DNA of 64,000 nucleotides from Tuctoria greenei (lineage: Eukaryota > Streptophyta > Magnoliopsida > Poales > Poaceae). Shown in pieces: positions 54,453 through 64,000 of the stretch; the stretch's first letter is position 1; each line of letters begins with the position of its first letter. Made by a program: the position numbers and the translations under genes. The stretch lies in NCBI GenBank assembly GCA_036927565.1, contig JAYESD010000001.1, forward strand, positions 249,579,097 to 249,643,096. The letters run 5' to 3'. The notes beneath the pieces were generated by a model. The model was not told the origin of the DNA and did no database searches. It saw only the letters and a program-made list of their open reading frames with translations.

Positions 54453-55464
54453 AAGGAAAAAGTCTACATACCCCCCTCAACTATAGCATTGAGATTAATT
54501 CACCCTCTAAACTACAAAACCGGATTTTTAGCACCCTAATCTTTTAAATACCATCTATTTTACCCCCTTGAGTGGTTTTCTTGAGCGGTTTTGCCATGTC
54601 AGCTGCCTACGTGGCACTCCTGCCTACGTGGGGACGACTACAACCCCAAGGCAGGCAAAAGGCACTCAGTGTCTGCGTCATCTCCGACTTTCTTTTCCGC
54701 TGGGCTGGCCGGGAGCGCTCCACTCCTTTCAATGCATCTACACTAACCTTGACACCCCCTACAAAAAAATCCCACAAACTCCCTCTTCTATATGTGCTCC
54801 GACGCACGAAACCAAGTATACTACGTACTGCTATACTCTAATTGTGCTGCACTTCTATTATTAATTTACTCCACTTATTTTACATGTCTCTTCCTTTGGG
54901 AATCTGTTTGATTTTCAGAGGTACCACACAATGGAGCTCTGAATTGATTGAAATTGGTTTTCAATCAATGCAAATATGAAATTATATAGTTTACATATGC
55001 TGCGCTTGTAACAATTAATTAACCTTTGCTTCACTTCTATCCAATTTAAAGTTTGGTGACACTGCACCACGCTAACATTGGTCTATCTGTCTAATCGGCG
55101 TGCTGATGTTCTTTTCAATTCATGATGCAGTATGCAAAGCTGCTGCTGCCTTTCGCTTTTATCCACATGTTGGGAAATGCATTAACAAATCGATGAAAAA
55201 AAAAGACAATTGATGCAGCTGGCGCAGTGTACTCAGCAACCTCAGTGAATACCGAACTGAATTACATGTGGACCCCACAGTAAAAACACATGCAAGACAA
55301 TGCCACATAAGCATCTGAGGTAGCAAAACCACCCTCTAAAACCACCCTAGAGGGCCAATTAACTGGTTTTAGATAGATTGAGGTGTTAACTACCCGGTTT
55401 AGAACTTGAGGGGGTTAAGTAGTCCTTAAGCCATACTTTAGGGGGGTATGTAGACTTTTTCCTT
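54453..55464. mobile_element. TIR element of about 1.0 kb, superfamily unassigned
   Basis: Left AAGGAAAAAGTCTACATACC and the reverse complement of the right end are identical for 25 bp (through CCCCCT) and then remain similar. The interior has GCCTACGTGGCACTCCTGCC near 54605 and no transposase. A clean target duplication was not resolved (TTACTTT on the left, ACTGTAA on the right). Probably a non-autonomous DNA transposon. Confidence 0.8.
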
Positions 55465-55887
55465 ACTGTAAATAGGGATTAGTTTCTACTGGTCGTTTAT
55501 ATTAACTCAAATTTAGTAAAAAAAATGAGCCCGGTAAAAGAAGTTACATAAATTTTGTACAAATCATTGTGTTGCAACGTTGCCCTTGAGCAACTCCAAG
55601 AGTCTCCCAATATCCCCTCAACTAAAAAAATAGTCATATTGGGAGCCCAAATAGCTCCAACAATCTATTCCATAAAAAAAAAAGATTAGAAGTCTCTCTC
55701 CTCTTCACAATAGCGAGACTCCACATGGCTTTCTGGCATGATGGACATTTTCCAGCGGCTCCGCTCACGACCATACTTACTTTGTCACCACTAGTATTGC
55801 GGTCGTTGCGCCTGACCCCTCCAACACATGCTCGAGTTGAGCTTGTTGTCTTCTTCTGCCTTCCCCTCAAGCCCATCATTGTTGGGC
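55465..55887. other. Part of an older LTR-type sequence interrupted by the gypsy element
   Basis: On the minus strand this continues, across the TGGGC insertion, from 63190-63090. The minus strand at 63200-63185 shows AAGGGGGGCA followed by TGTTAAATCCC, like a polypurine tract and LTR start. The remainder has GGAGGGGTCAGGCGC and no gene. Confidence 0.4.
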
Positions 55888-58559
55888 TGTGACACCCGGT
55901 TCCGAATATGAACCAAGCGTAACGCATATGTGTACCCAGGAAGTTCATCACACATATACGGTTGCATAACAAACGATATACAGAATTTAACCACGTCTTA
56001 AATAATAAATAAGTACTTTATTACAATAATCCAATAGTTCACGAATGATAGAACTCTAAATAATGCAGCGGAAAATAAACTAAACAGCACGACTCCAATC
56101 CACAGGCAATTGACGGCGGTACGCAACCTAGTACTCCACGTGATCCTCAGGGTACTCCCAATTGTCTCCAGTAGCTGTTGGGGGGGGGGGGGATTGCAAG
56201 GGTGAGTACATGTCGTACTCAGCAAGTGTGGAAAGTATGACATGTGGCTTATTCAAATGACGAACGTAATAATGGCTAAGTGCTGAAAAGTACAGTAAAA
56301 CATTTGAAAAGCATTATACTATGTCTATGTGAAACAATCCCATCATAACCATCATATTAACAAAATATAAACCATATCCAATTATTGTCAACATCATCAT
56401 TATCCATGTCCAGTTATCAGAACTCAAATTCATATCCATGACCATAATCCATAACCATCCATAACCATTATCAACCCATAACCATAAACCAACCATAACC
56501 ATTACCAGACCATAACCATCCCAAATCCCAATTCCAACTCTAATCATGTAGGTCATCCAGGCGCTCATAACCGGGAGCACGGCTATCATGATAGTTTTAA
56601 ACACTCTGCAGAGATTGTACCACTTTACCCACATGGTTGTGATTTCATCACCTTTCGATGACTAAGGAACCTCCATTATGCCATCTCACACTTCCGTAGG
56701 TGTGTGGCCAAGAGATCACAAAATAGCCTTTCAAAAGGGACTACTAGTATGTACGGGCCCACTAAGGTTTCACCGGCAGGCTTGAATCTCCATTCTCCCA
56801 CCCACGGGCCCCCTCGTGTGTCATGCAGATCCCAGGGCAGTCCTCCTCGACTCCCATTCCCCGCGCCATCCAATGGTCCATACAATACTAGCAGCGCTCC
56901 TAATTATTCAGCTACGCCGCACCCATACTTGGCCTTGTGGTGACACTGTTGACTTGGCATATTCTCGCATGAACCGGTCCTTAGATCTAAAGCAAGCGAA
57001 CCACCATAACATCCAACCCATCCACATACCAGGCTTGCCTAGATCACCCATTGTATTGACCAGTTCACATTAACCAGAATATCATCGATGCATAATTAAA
57101 TGTGTAGTGTTGTTTGCCATCCCAATTAATTAAGCGAAGCAAAAAGGTAAAAACCCTTCCCGACTCTCTACCATAAATTCCAGGTGACAAGGGTGGTCAA
57201 ACAAAACTAGTAAAGTTCCTACCATAGGATTCCCATCAATTTGACACAAGCATGCAAGTTCGCAAACAAAACATTTATTTTAAAATAGGATCAATATGCT
57301 TCAAGGACACTTGCCTTGCTCCGACGGATGGGGTTGCTCAAGCGCTTCAAAGTCTTGATTTTGGAAATCCTCGTATGCGGCCTCTTGAGCACGTTCCTCT
57401 ACGCGTGATCATACATACAAGAAAGTACATACAATTCAATATGATGCACACACATTAATCAACATGCGATGATATGCATGCATGCAAAGATTAATTATTA
57501 ATTTATTACGGTTGTTTACTAATTAGATGCGAGTAGTTCATACGTGTTCATATGAGTTTACGGGGGTTTTAGGGTGGATTAATGCTGCTGAAAATAAAAT
57601 TATGGTGCAACTAAAATCAATTTACGCCTATTAGGTTCAATATGATCGCTAAAATTCGCATCGGGAACATGGCCTACCGTAGATGCGATGGCTTCGATGA
57701 TCGCGGGATGGGGACGATGCGTAGACGAAGTAGATGCGTCCTCCAGCGGCACGACGACGGCGGCGCGATGTTTTTCTCCTTTTTGTTCCTCTTCTTCCTC
57801 TTCTTTTTCTCCTTTTTCTTCCTCTTCTTCCCCTTCTTTTTCTCCTTTTTCTTCCCTGGGCGCAGCCCTCTGTTCTCTGGTGTTTTTCCCGGCGGCTAGG
57901 GTTCTTTTTCCCGGAAGGTGGCGGCGCTTCTGTTGTCTGGCCTCGGGAGAAAATACGGAGGCTACGATCGTATATATAGGGGGCGTGACAGGCGATCAGT
58001 ACCGACTCGGTACTGGGCCGGCGCGCTGGTGGGCGGTCGCGTGCTGTGGCCTCGGTCGGGGCGGTCAACACGGCAGGGGGCATCGGGGCCAGGGGAGTCG
58101 GACGCGGGGGCGGGCGCCGAGCCGGGGCGGGGTGGGATGCTGGCTGGGCCGTTCGGCGGCCTGGCCGGCGGTTCCCCTTTTTTTTCTTCTTTTTTTCCTT
58201 TTATACTTTCTTTTATTATATAATTTATTATATATATATATATTATATATATATTATTATTTATATTATATATATTATATATTATTTATTATTATTATTA
58301 TATATTATTAATATTAATATTTTATTTATTTAAATATATTGTTATATATATTATTTATATATATATATTTATATATATATTTATTATTATTTTTATACTT
58401 ATTCCCTAATACATATTTTAGGCTATAACTATTATTTTCTTTTCCTTCTTTTGCTACACATATTTGTATATGTATGTTTTATTATTTTTCTCTTATTCTA
58501 CTAGTGTTTACTGCATGATCATGTATGCAATGCATGATGCGAAAATTTAGGGTGTTACA
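55888..58559 (-). repeat. 3' LTR of the gypsy element (2672 bp)
   Basis: Minus strand TGTAACACCC (58559) to GGGTGTCACA (55888). Contains a G12 tract near 56180, a pyrimidine-rich tract (57770-57860) and an AT-repeat zone (58215-58390). It differs from its partner mainly in these length-variable tracts. Frames such as 57688-58311 are not genes. Confidence 0.95.
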
Positions 58560-58560
58560 A

Positions 58561-58577
58561 TTCTACCCCCCTTAAAG
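58561..58577 (-). other. Polypurine tract of the gypsy element
   Basis: Minus strand CTTTAAGGGGGGTAGAA directly before the 3' LTR. Confidence 0.85.
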
Positions 58578-58712
58578 TGAATCTCGCCCTCGAGATTCGA
58601 CAGCGTGGAGAAAAGGTGAGGGAATTCTGCCTTCAGGTCTTCTTCACGTTCCCACGTAGCATCGGCTTCCGTATGGTGGTTCCATTGCACTTTGCACCAA
58701 CAGATCCTCTTA
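58573..58712 (-). pseudogene. Integrase C-terminal chromodomain remnant
   Basis: The minus strand in this frame reads CKVQWNHHTEADATWERE then EDLKAEFPHLFSTLSNLEGE, a well-conserved chromodomain end (W-x-H, E-A-T-W-E) of plant chromoviral integrases. Chromodomains direct insertion to marked chromatin. Only the last 45 or so residues remain; the gag-protease frame runs into it out of phase near 58712. Confidence 0.85.
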
Positions 58713-60162
58713 TTCCTTGTGAATCCAAAACAATGAGGTTGGCGGGGAAGTCTACCCCCCTTATTCTAAGGCTTACTTTTGGACATACTATATTTGTCCT
58801 CATCTCTCCTCTAGGAGACTTAACCAATGGAGTAAACTTCATATGAGAGACAGGCAAACTACACTTGGCAACATACTCCGATGCAATGAATGAATGCGAT
58901 GCTCCAGAATCAAATAACATAGTTGCGGGGTTGGAGTTGGCGAGAAACATACCAATGACCACGTCATCAGCTTGTTGAGCATCCTCCGTAGAGACATGGT
59001 TCACGTTACCACGAGCAAAATTCTGATGTCCACGGCTTCCTTGTGGCTGTCCTCCATTAGGTCTTGGGTTTTGCCTCGGTGCATTGCTTCCTTGACCAAG
59101 GCCTGACTTAGGACATTGATTCGCAAAGTGTCCAGCTTCTCCAGAAGTATAGCACCTATTAACTCCACCAGAATTATTGGGACGAGCTTGGTTTTGAACA
59201 TTGGCTCCAGGAAAACCAGCACGAGGTGCATAAGGCATTGCTTGCATGATAGGGCGCTGCTGCACAAACTGAGTTGGGCGCGGTGCATAATCAGGGCGCT
59301 GAGCAGGAATAGAAGAGTTGTAATAAGGCGCATTGGGTGGTGCAAGGCGAGGGCGCACATTACTTCCTTGTTGTTGTCCTTGATATGGCGTCTTCCTCTT
59401 GATTTCTTGCTCCATCTCACGGATCTTGTTCTCAACCACAATTGTTTTATCCACAAGCTTCTGGAAGTTGGCATAGTCACAGTTGAGTAGTTGCACTTGG
59501 ATCTCATTGTTCAAGCCTCTCATGAACAAATATTGCTTCCGCCTGTCCCGACTAACATCCTCTGGAGCATATCTTGAGAGTTTAGTGAATTTGTTGAGAT
59601 ACTCACTCACGCTCATCCTTCCTTGCCTGAGATTTTCAAAGTCTTGTCTTCTCAGTATCATAACTCCTTCAGGTACATAATGAGAACGGAAGTTCTCCTT
59701 GAATTCCGCCCAAGTGATCCTCTCTTGATTCTCATGAGAATTGCAATAAGCATCCCACCAATCGGCAGCTGCTCCAACGAGTTGATGAGAAGCAAATAGG
59801 ATCTTCTCTCGGTCACTGCATTGGACAATAGCAAGTTTCTTCTCCATGGACTTGAGCCAATCATCCGCATCCATAGGGTCAGCAGCTTGAGCAAAGGTTG
59901 GCGGCCTAGTCCTCATAAACTCTCCCAATCAGTTATGAGGAGGTGGGGGTGGCGGTGGAGGCATGTAGGTTTGATTGTTGATGTTGCCAGCCTGCAGCTG
60001 TCCCATAGTTTGTATCATGGTCTGCATGAGCCGGTTTTGCATAGTCAATAGCTGCTTAATGTTGATAGCTCCATGAGCAGGTCCTTGTCCATTGTTGTTT
60101 TGGGGTACTCCATGGTTCTCCTCCTCATCATTGACATCCCTCTGATTGCGAGTCCTCACCAT
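58713..60162 (-). pseudogene. gypsy gag and protease, one stop, truncated pol
   Basis: ATG at 60162 (MVRTRNQRDVNDEEENHG). A proline run and a TGA at about 59929 come just before LGEFMRTRPPTFAQA, then an open frame to 58633. Domains: retrotransposon gag (PMDADDWLKSMEKKLAIV, WWDAYCNSHENQERITWAEF, FRSHYVPEGV); a nucleocapsid knuckle CYTSGEAGHFANQC in which the second Cys of CCHC is Ser; and an aspartic protease (MLFDSGASHSFIAS, then SLRIRGVDFPANLIVLDSQG). The protease frame then crosses a deletion into chromodomain DNA in the wrong phase. If translated, the gag would be split by the TGA. Confidence 0.88.
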
Positions 60163-60414
60163 CTGAAGAAAAGCAATAGGTAAGAATTAAGAAACGTCCC
60201 CAACTATATGCATCAAGGGATATGAAGCTAACCAACTAGCTATACTAGCCTAGGTGGACATGGCAATCCTAAAGCATCCCAAAATCCTCTATTAAGCACA
60301 CAAGCAAACAATATATATAGCAAACAACACACTAAGCAAAAACACATCGATTCTTGAGTGCTCCTATGTGCTCTAAAGTGTCCATTCTATCTGGGATGCG
60401 TCCTACGGTCAACC

Positions 60415-60432
60415 TGTGGCTCTGATACCAAT
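60415..60432 (-). other. Primer-binding site (tRNA-Met)
   Basis: Minus strand TTGGTATCAGAGCC two bases inside the 5' LTR, a perfect tRNA-Met match. Confidence 0.92.
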
Positions 60433-60433
60433 T

Positions 60434-63089
60434 TGTGACACCCGGTTCCGAATATGAACCAAGCGTAACGCATATGTGTGCCCAGGAAGTTCATCACACA
60501 TATACGGTTGCATCACAAATGATATACAGAATTTAACCATGTCTTAAATAATAAATAAGTACTTTATTACAATAATCCAATAGTTCACGAATGATAGAAC
60601 TCTAAATAATGCAGCGGAAAATAAACTAAACAGCACGACTCCAATCCACAGGCAATTGACGGCGGTACGCAACCTAGTACTCCACGTGATCCTCAGGGTA
60701 CTCCCAATTGTCTCCAGTAGCTGTTGGGGGGGATTGCAAGGGTGAGTACATGTCGTACTCAGCAAGTGAGTAAAGTATGACATGTGGCTTATTCAAATGA
60801 CGAACGTAATAATGGCTAAGTGCTGAAAAGTACAGTAAAACATTTGAAAAGCATTATACTATGTCTATGTGAAACAATCCCATCATAACCATCATATTAA
60901 CAAAATATAAACCATATCCAATTATTGCCAATATCATCATTATCCATGTCCAGTTACCAGAACTCAAATTCATATCCATGACCATAATCCATATACCATC
61001 CATAACCATTACCAACCCATAACCATAAACCAACCATAACCATTATCAGACCATAACCATCCCAAATCCCAATTCCAACTCTAATCATGTAGGTCATCCA
61101 GGCGCTCATAACCGGGAGCACGGCTATCATGATAGTTTTAAACACTCTGCAGAGGTTGTACCACTTTACCCACATGTTTGTGATTTCATCACCTTTCGAT
61201 GACTAAGGAACCTCCATTATGCCATCTCACACTTCCGTAGGTGTGTGGCCAAGAGATCACAAAATAGCCTTTCAAAAGGGACTACTAGTATGTACGGGCC
61301 CACTAAGGTTTTACCGGCAGGCTTGAATCTCCATTCTCCCACCCACGGGCCCCCTCGTGTGCCATGCGGATCCCAGGGCAGTCCTCCTCGACTCCCATTC
61401 CTCGTGCCATCCAATGGTCCATACAATACTAGCAGCGCTCCTAATTATTCAGCTACGCCGCACCCATACTTGGCCTTGTGGTGGCACTGTTGACCTGGCA
61501 TATTCTCGCATGAACCGGTCCTTAGATCTAAAGCAAGCAAACCACCATAACATCCAACCCATCCAAATACCAGGCTTGCTTAGATCACCCATTGTATTGA
61601 CCAGTTCACATTAACCCGAATATCATCGATGCATAATTAAATGTGTAGTGTTGTTTGCCATCCCAATTAATTAAGCGAAGCTAAAAGGTAAAAACCCTTC
61701 CTGACTCTCTACCATAAATTCCAGGTGACAAGGGTGGTCAAACAAAACTAGTAAACTTCCTACCATAGGATTCCCATCAATTTGACACAAGCATGCAAGT
61801 TCGCAAACAAAACATTTATTTTAAAATAGGATCAATATGCTTCAAGGACACTTGCCTTGCTCCGACGGATGGGGTTGCTCAAGTGCTTCAAAGTCTTGAT
61901 TTTGTAAATCCTCGTATGCGGCCTCTTGAGCACGTTCCTCTACGCGTGATCATACATACAAGAAAGTACATACAATTCAATATGATGCACACACATTAAT
62001 CAACATGCGATGATATGCATGCATGCAAAGATTAATTATTAATTTATTACGGTTGTTTACTAATTAGATGCGAGTAGTTCATACGTGTTCATATGAGTTT
62101 ACGGGGGTTTTAGGGTGGATTAATGCTGCTGAAAATAAAATTATGGTGCAACTAAAATCAATTTACGCCTATTAGGTTCAATATGATCGCTAAAATCCGC
62201 ATCGAGAACATGGCCTACCGTAGATGCGATGGCTTCGATGATCGCGGGATGGGGACGATGCGTAGACGAAGTAGATGCGTCCTCTGGCGGCACGACGACG
62301 GCGGCGCGATGTCGACGACGATCTCCGGCGGACGGTGGGGCCCTCCTCTTTTTCTTCCTCTTCTTGCCCTTCTTTTTCTCCTTTTTCTTCCCTGGGCGCA
62401 GCCCTATGTTCTCTGGTGTTTTTCCCGACGGCTAGGGTTCTTTTTCCCGGAAGGCGGCGGCGCTTCTGTTGTCTGGCCTCGGGAGAAAATACGGAGGCTA
62501 CGGTCGTATATATAGGGGGCGTGACAGGCGATCGATACCGACTCGGTACCGGGCCAGCGCGCTGGTGGGCGGTCGCGTGCTGCGGCCTCGGTCGGGGCGG
62601 TCAACGCGGCAGGGGGCATCGGGGCCAGGGGAGTCGGACGCGGGGGCGGGCGCCGAGCCGGGGCGGGGTGGGACGCTGGCTGGGCCGTTCGGCGGCCTGG
62701 CCGGCGGTTCCCCTTTTTTTTCTTCTTTTTTTCTTTTATACTTGCTTTTATTATATAATTTATTATATATATTTTTTATATATATATTATTATTTATATT
62801 ATATATTTATTATTTATTATTATTATAATATATATTATTAATATTAATATTTTATTTATTTAAATATATTGTTATATATATTATTTATATATATATATTT
62901 ATATATATTTTTATTATTATTTTTATACTTATTCCCTAAAACATATTTTAGGCTATAATTATTATTTTCTTTTCCTTCTTTTGCTACACATATTTGTATA
63001 TGTATGTTTTATTATTTTTCTCTTATTCTACTAGTATTTACTGCATGATCATGTATGCAATGCATGATGCGAAAATTTAGGGTGTTACA
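60434..63089 (-). repeat. 5' LTR of the gypsy element (2656 bp)
   Basis: Partner of 55888-58559 with the same ends. The G tract is shorter (G7 near 60725), and near 62310-62340 it keeps CGACGACGATCTCCGGCGG where the other LTR has expanded pyrimidine repeats. Confidence 0.95.
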
Positions 63090-64000
63090 TGGGCGCTTGA
63101 AGCTAAGCTCGTCATCTCCTTCAATGCTCACACACATTTGGAGTCGAGCTTGTCGATGTATATAATTGATATATAGGGATTTAACATGCCCCCCTTGATT
63201 CGGTGAGGAGTGCGTGTTTCCTCCGAGGGTAAACAATAATCGATATGAAACGACTAAGGAAAACACACCAGATTATTCAGGTTTGAGCCACCCTCAAGCT
63301 AATAACCTTATGTTTTGATTGTGATTGATCGTCAATAAAAATCAAGTGCTACAAAGGTGATGATCCACCACCTTCCTCATTGGTCGGTCCTCAGCTTGTC
63401 CTCCTTTCCTATCTGTTGGACCACTTTCTATAATCCAAAGGAAACCTTACATGTGGGCCAAGTAAAGGTCTATGTGCCTCATTTTTATTGGCTACTCCGT
63501 CTTCAATGCCAGATAAGAATAAGATACCCCCCTCACACAATTGCTATTATGGACCTCTAGAGAAGGGGCTTCGACGGAACAGCACTTATACCGTGGGCTT
63601 CCTTAAAATAGCCTTCTTAATATGTGTACATTGTTATAATAGCATTCTTATGTATTTTAGACCTTTTTCTTTTTATCTATTGTGTTTTTATCTTTTCTCT
63701 AATTCTGAAATGACCAATCTACCCTCGTGACTGATTTACCTTGCGATTCCCGATTACTTTCATCACAAACGCAGAAGCGTCGCCCGCACCGCTCTGGCCG
63801 CGACACCCCAAGCCAGGGGCCGCAGCCGCGCTCCACGCCAGGGGCGGCCGTGGCAGCCGCGGCTCCGCGCCCCCACGACGGCGCCCCCACGCCAGGACTC
63901 ACCACGCCCCCACACTAGGGCCTCGTCCCACTGCGGCCCCACGTGAGAACCTTGTGGCCACCGCCGCCCGTGGCCGAATCGCCCCGACGCCAAGGGCCGC
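63090..64000. other. Right flank: older LTR-element sequence and GC-rich DNA
   Basis: 63090-63190 (minus) continues the interrupted LTR-like sequence of 55465-55887. Beyond it lies GGTTTGAGCCACCCTCAAGC near 63281, similar in style to LTR leader sequences. From about 63770 the DNA becomes GC-rich with Arg/Pro/Ala frames on both strands and no recognised domain. No gene can be supported. Confidence 0.45.

Larger units (their letters stand above)
55888..63089 (-). mobile_element. Ty3/gypsy (Tekay/Del-like chromovirus) deletion derivative, 7.2 kb
   Basis: Two near-identical LTRs (TGTAACACCC...GGGTGTCACA on the minus strand) flank only 1.87 kb of internal DNA. The target-site duplication is perfect: TGGGC at 55883-55887 and 63090-63094. 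The internal region keeps primer site, gag and protease, then jumps to the last part of the integrase chromodomain and the polypurine tract, so RT, RNase H and most of integrase are gone. The terminal chromodomain identifies the chromovirus clade; Tekay/Del is inferred from gag and chromodomain wording. Near-identity of the LTRs implies recent insertion. It could move only with enzymes supplied by a relative. Confidence 0.93.

Noticed and set aside
57688..58311. Frames in the gypsy LTR, repeated at 62275-62841
   Set aside because: They lie inside LTRs, with low-complexity pyrimidine and AT tracts; no domain.
63699..63993. GC-rich Arg/Ala/Pro frames at the right edge
   Set aside because: Open on both strands because of base composition; nothing recognisable and cut by the window end.

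Overview
The window is nuclear DNA from a grass (Poaceae). It has no bacterial-style operons and is almost entirely layered transposable elements: Ty1/copia and Ty3/gypsy LTR retrotransposons, CACTA (En/Spm) DNA transposons and Stowaway MITEs. A few small genes and decayed gene fragments lie among them. The species cannot be named from the sequence alone.

Layout. (1) 1-6950: a minus-strand Ty1/copia element of SIRE/Opie type, cut by the window edge inside reverse transcriptase, with a solo LTR nested in its polyprotein (about 1673-2809). (2) 6956-8652: a dispersed 650-bp repeat, a tau-class glutathione S-transferase fragment and a beta-tubulin exon-2 fragment. (3) 8653-13943: a complete but dead Ty1/copia element with 142-bp LTRs and a perfect ACACT target-site duplication. 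(4) 13949-17993: MITEs and a second copy of the 650-bp repeat. (5) 17994-51564: a block with CACTA-type ends (CACTAC...GTAGTG), matching terminal inverted repeats, a TAT/TAT duplication and large subterminal repeat arrays on both sides. This looks like one CACTA element of about 33.6 kb. (6) 51565-55887: a beta-tubulin exon-1 pseudogene with a TATA box, a MITE and a 1-kb TIR element. (7) 55888-63089: a Tekay/Del-type Ty3/gypsy element (perfect TGGGC duplication, 2.66-kb LTRs) that lost everything between protease and the integrase chromodomain. (8) 63090-64000: flank of an older LTR element plus unassigned GC-rich sequence.

Inside the large CACTA block are the two expected transposition genes, both decayed: a TNP1/Transposase_24-type gene (19.8-21.5 kb, minus) and a TNP2/Transposase_21-type gene (44.1-47.7 kb, plus). 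A Ulp1/C48 cysteine-protease gene of CACTA type (28.3-32.0 kb, minus) lies between repeats of a second CACTA family.

The most unusual content is five copies of a small protein family I do not recognise. It is marked by an LGLGTLP...MDT.G.Y core followed, where complete, by an acidic tail. The copies lie at 25.1-25.8 (-), 27.05-27.66 (-), 33.3-33.7 (+), 38.4-38.8 (+) and 41.3-41.8 kb (+). The first four form a mirror-image a-b-[Ulp1]-b'-a' arrangement, and the outer pair share a conserved TATA box and 5' leader. An intact F-box gene (40.0-40.8 kb) sits between Stowaway-like termini. The cluster is best read as gene cargo amplified inside or around nested CACTA transposons; its function is unknown.
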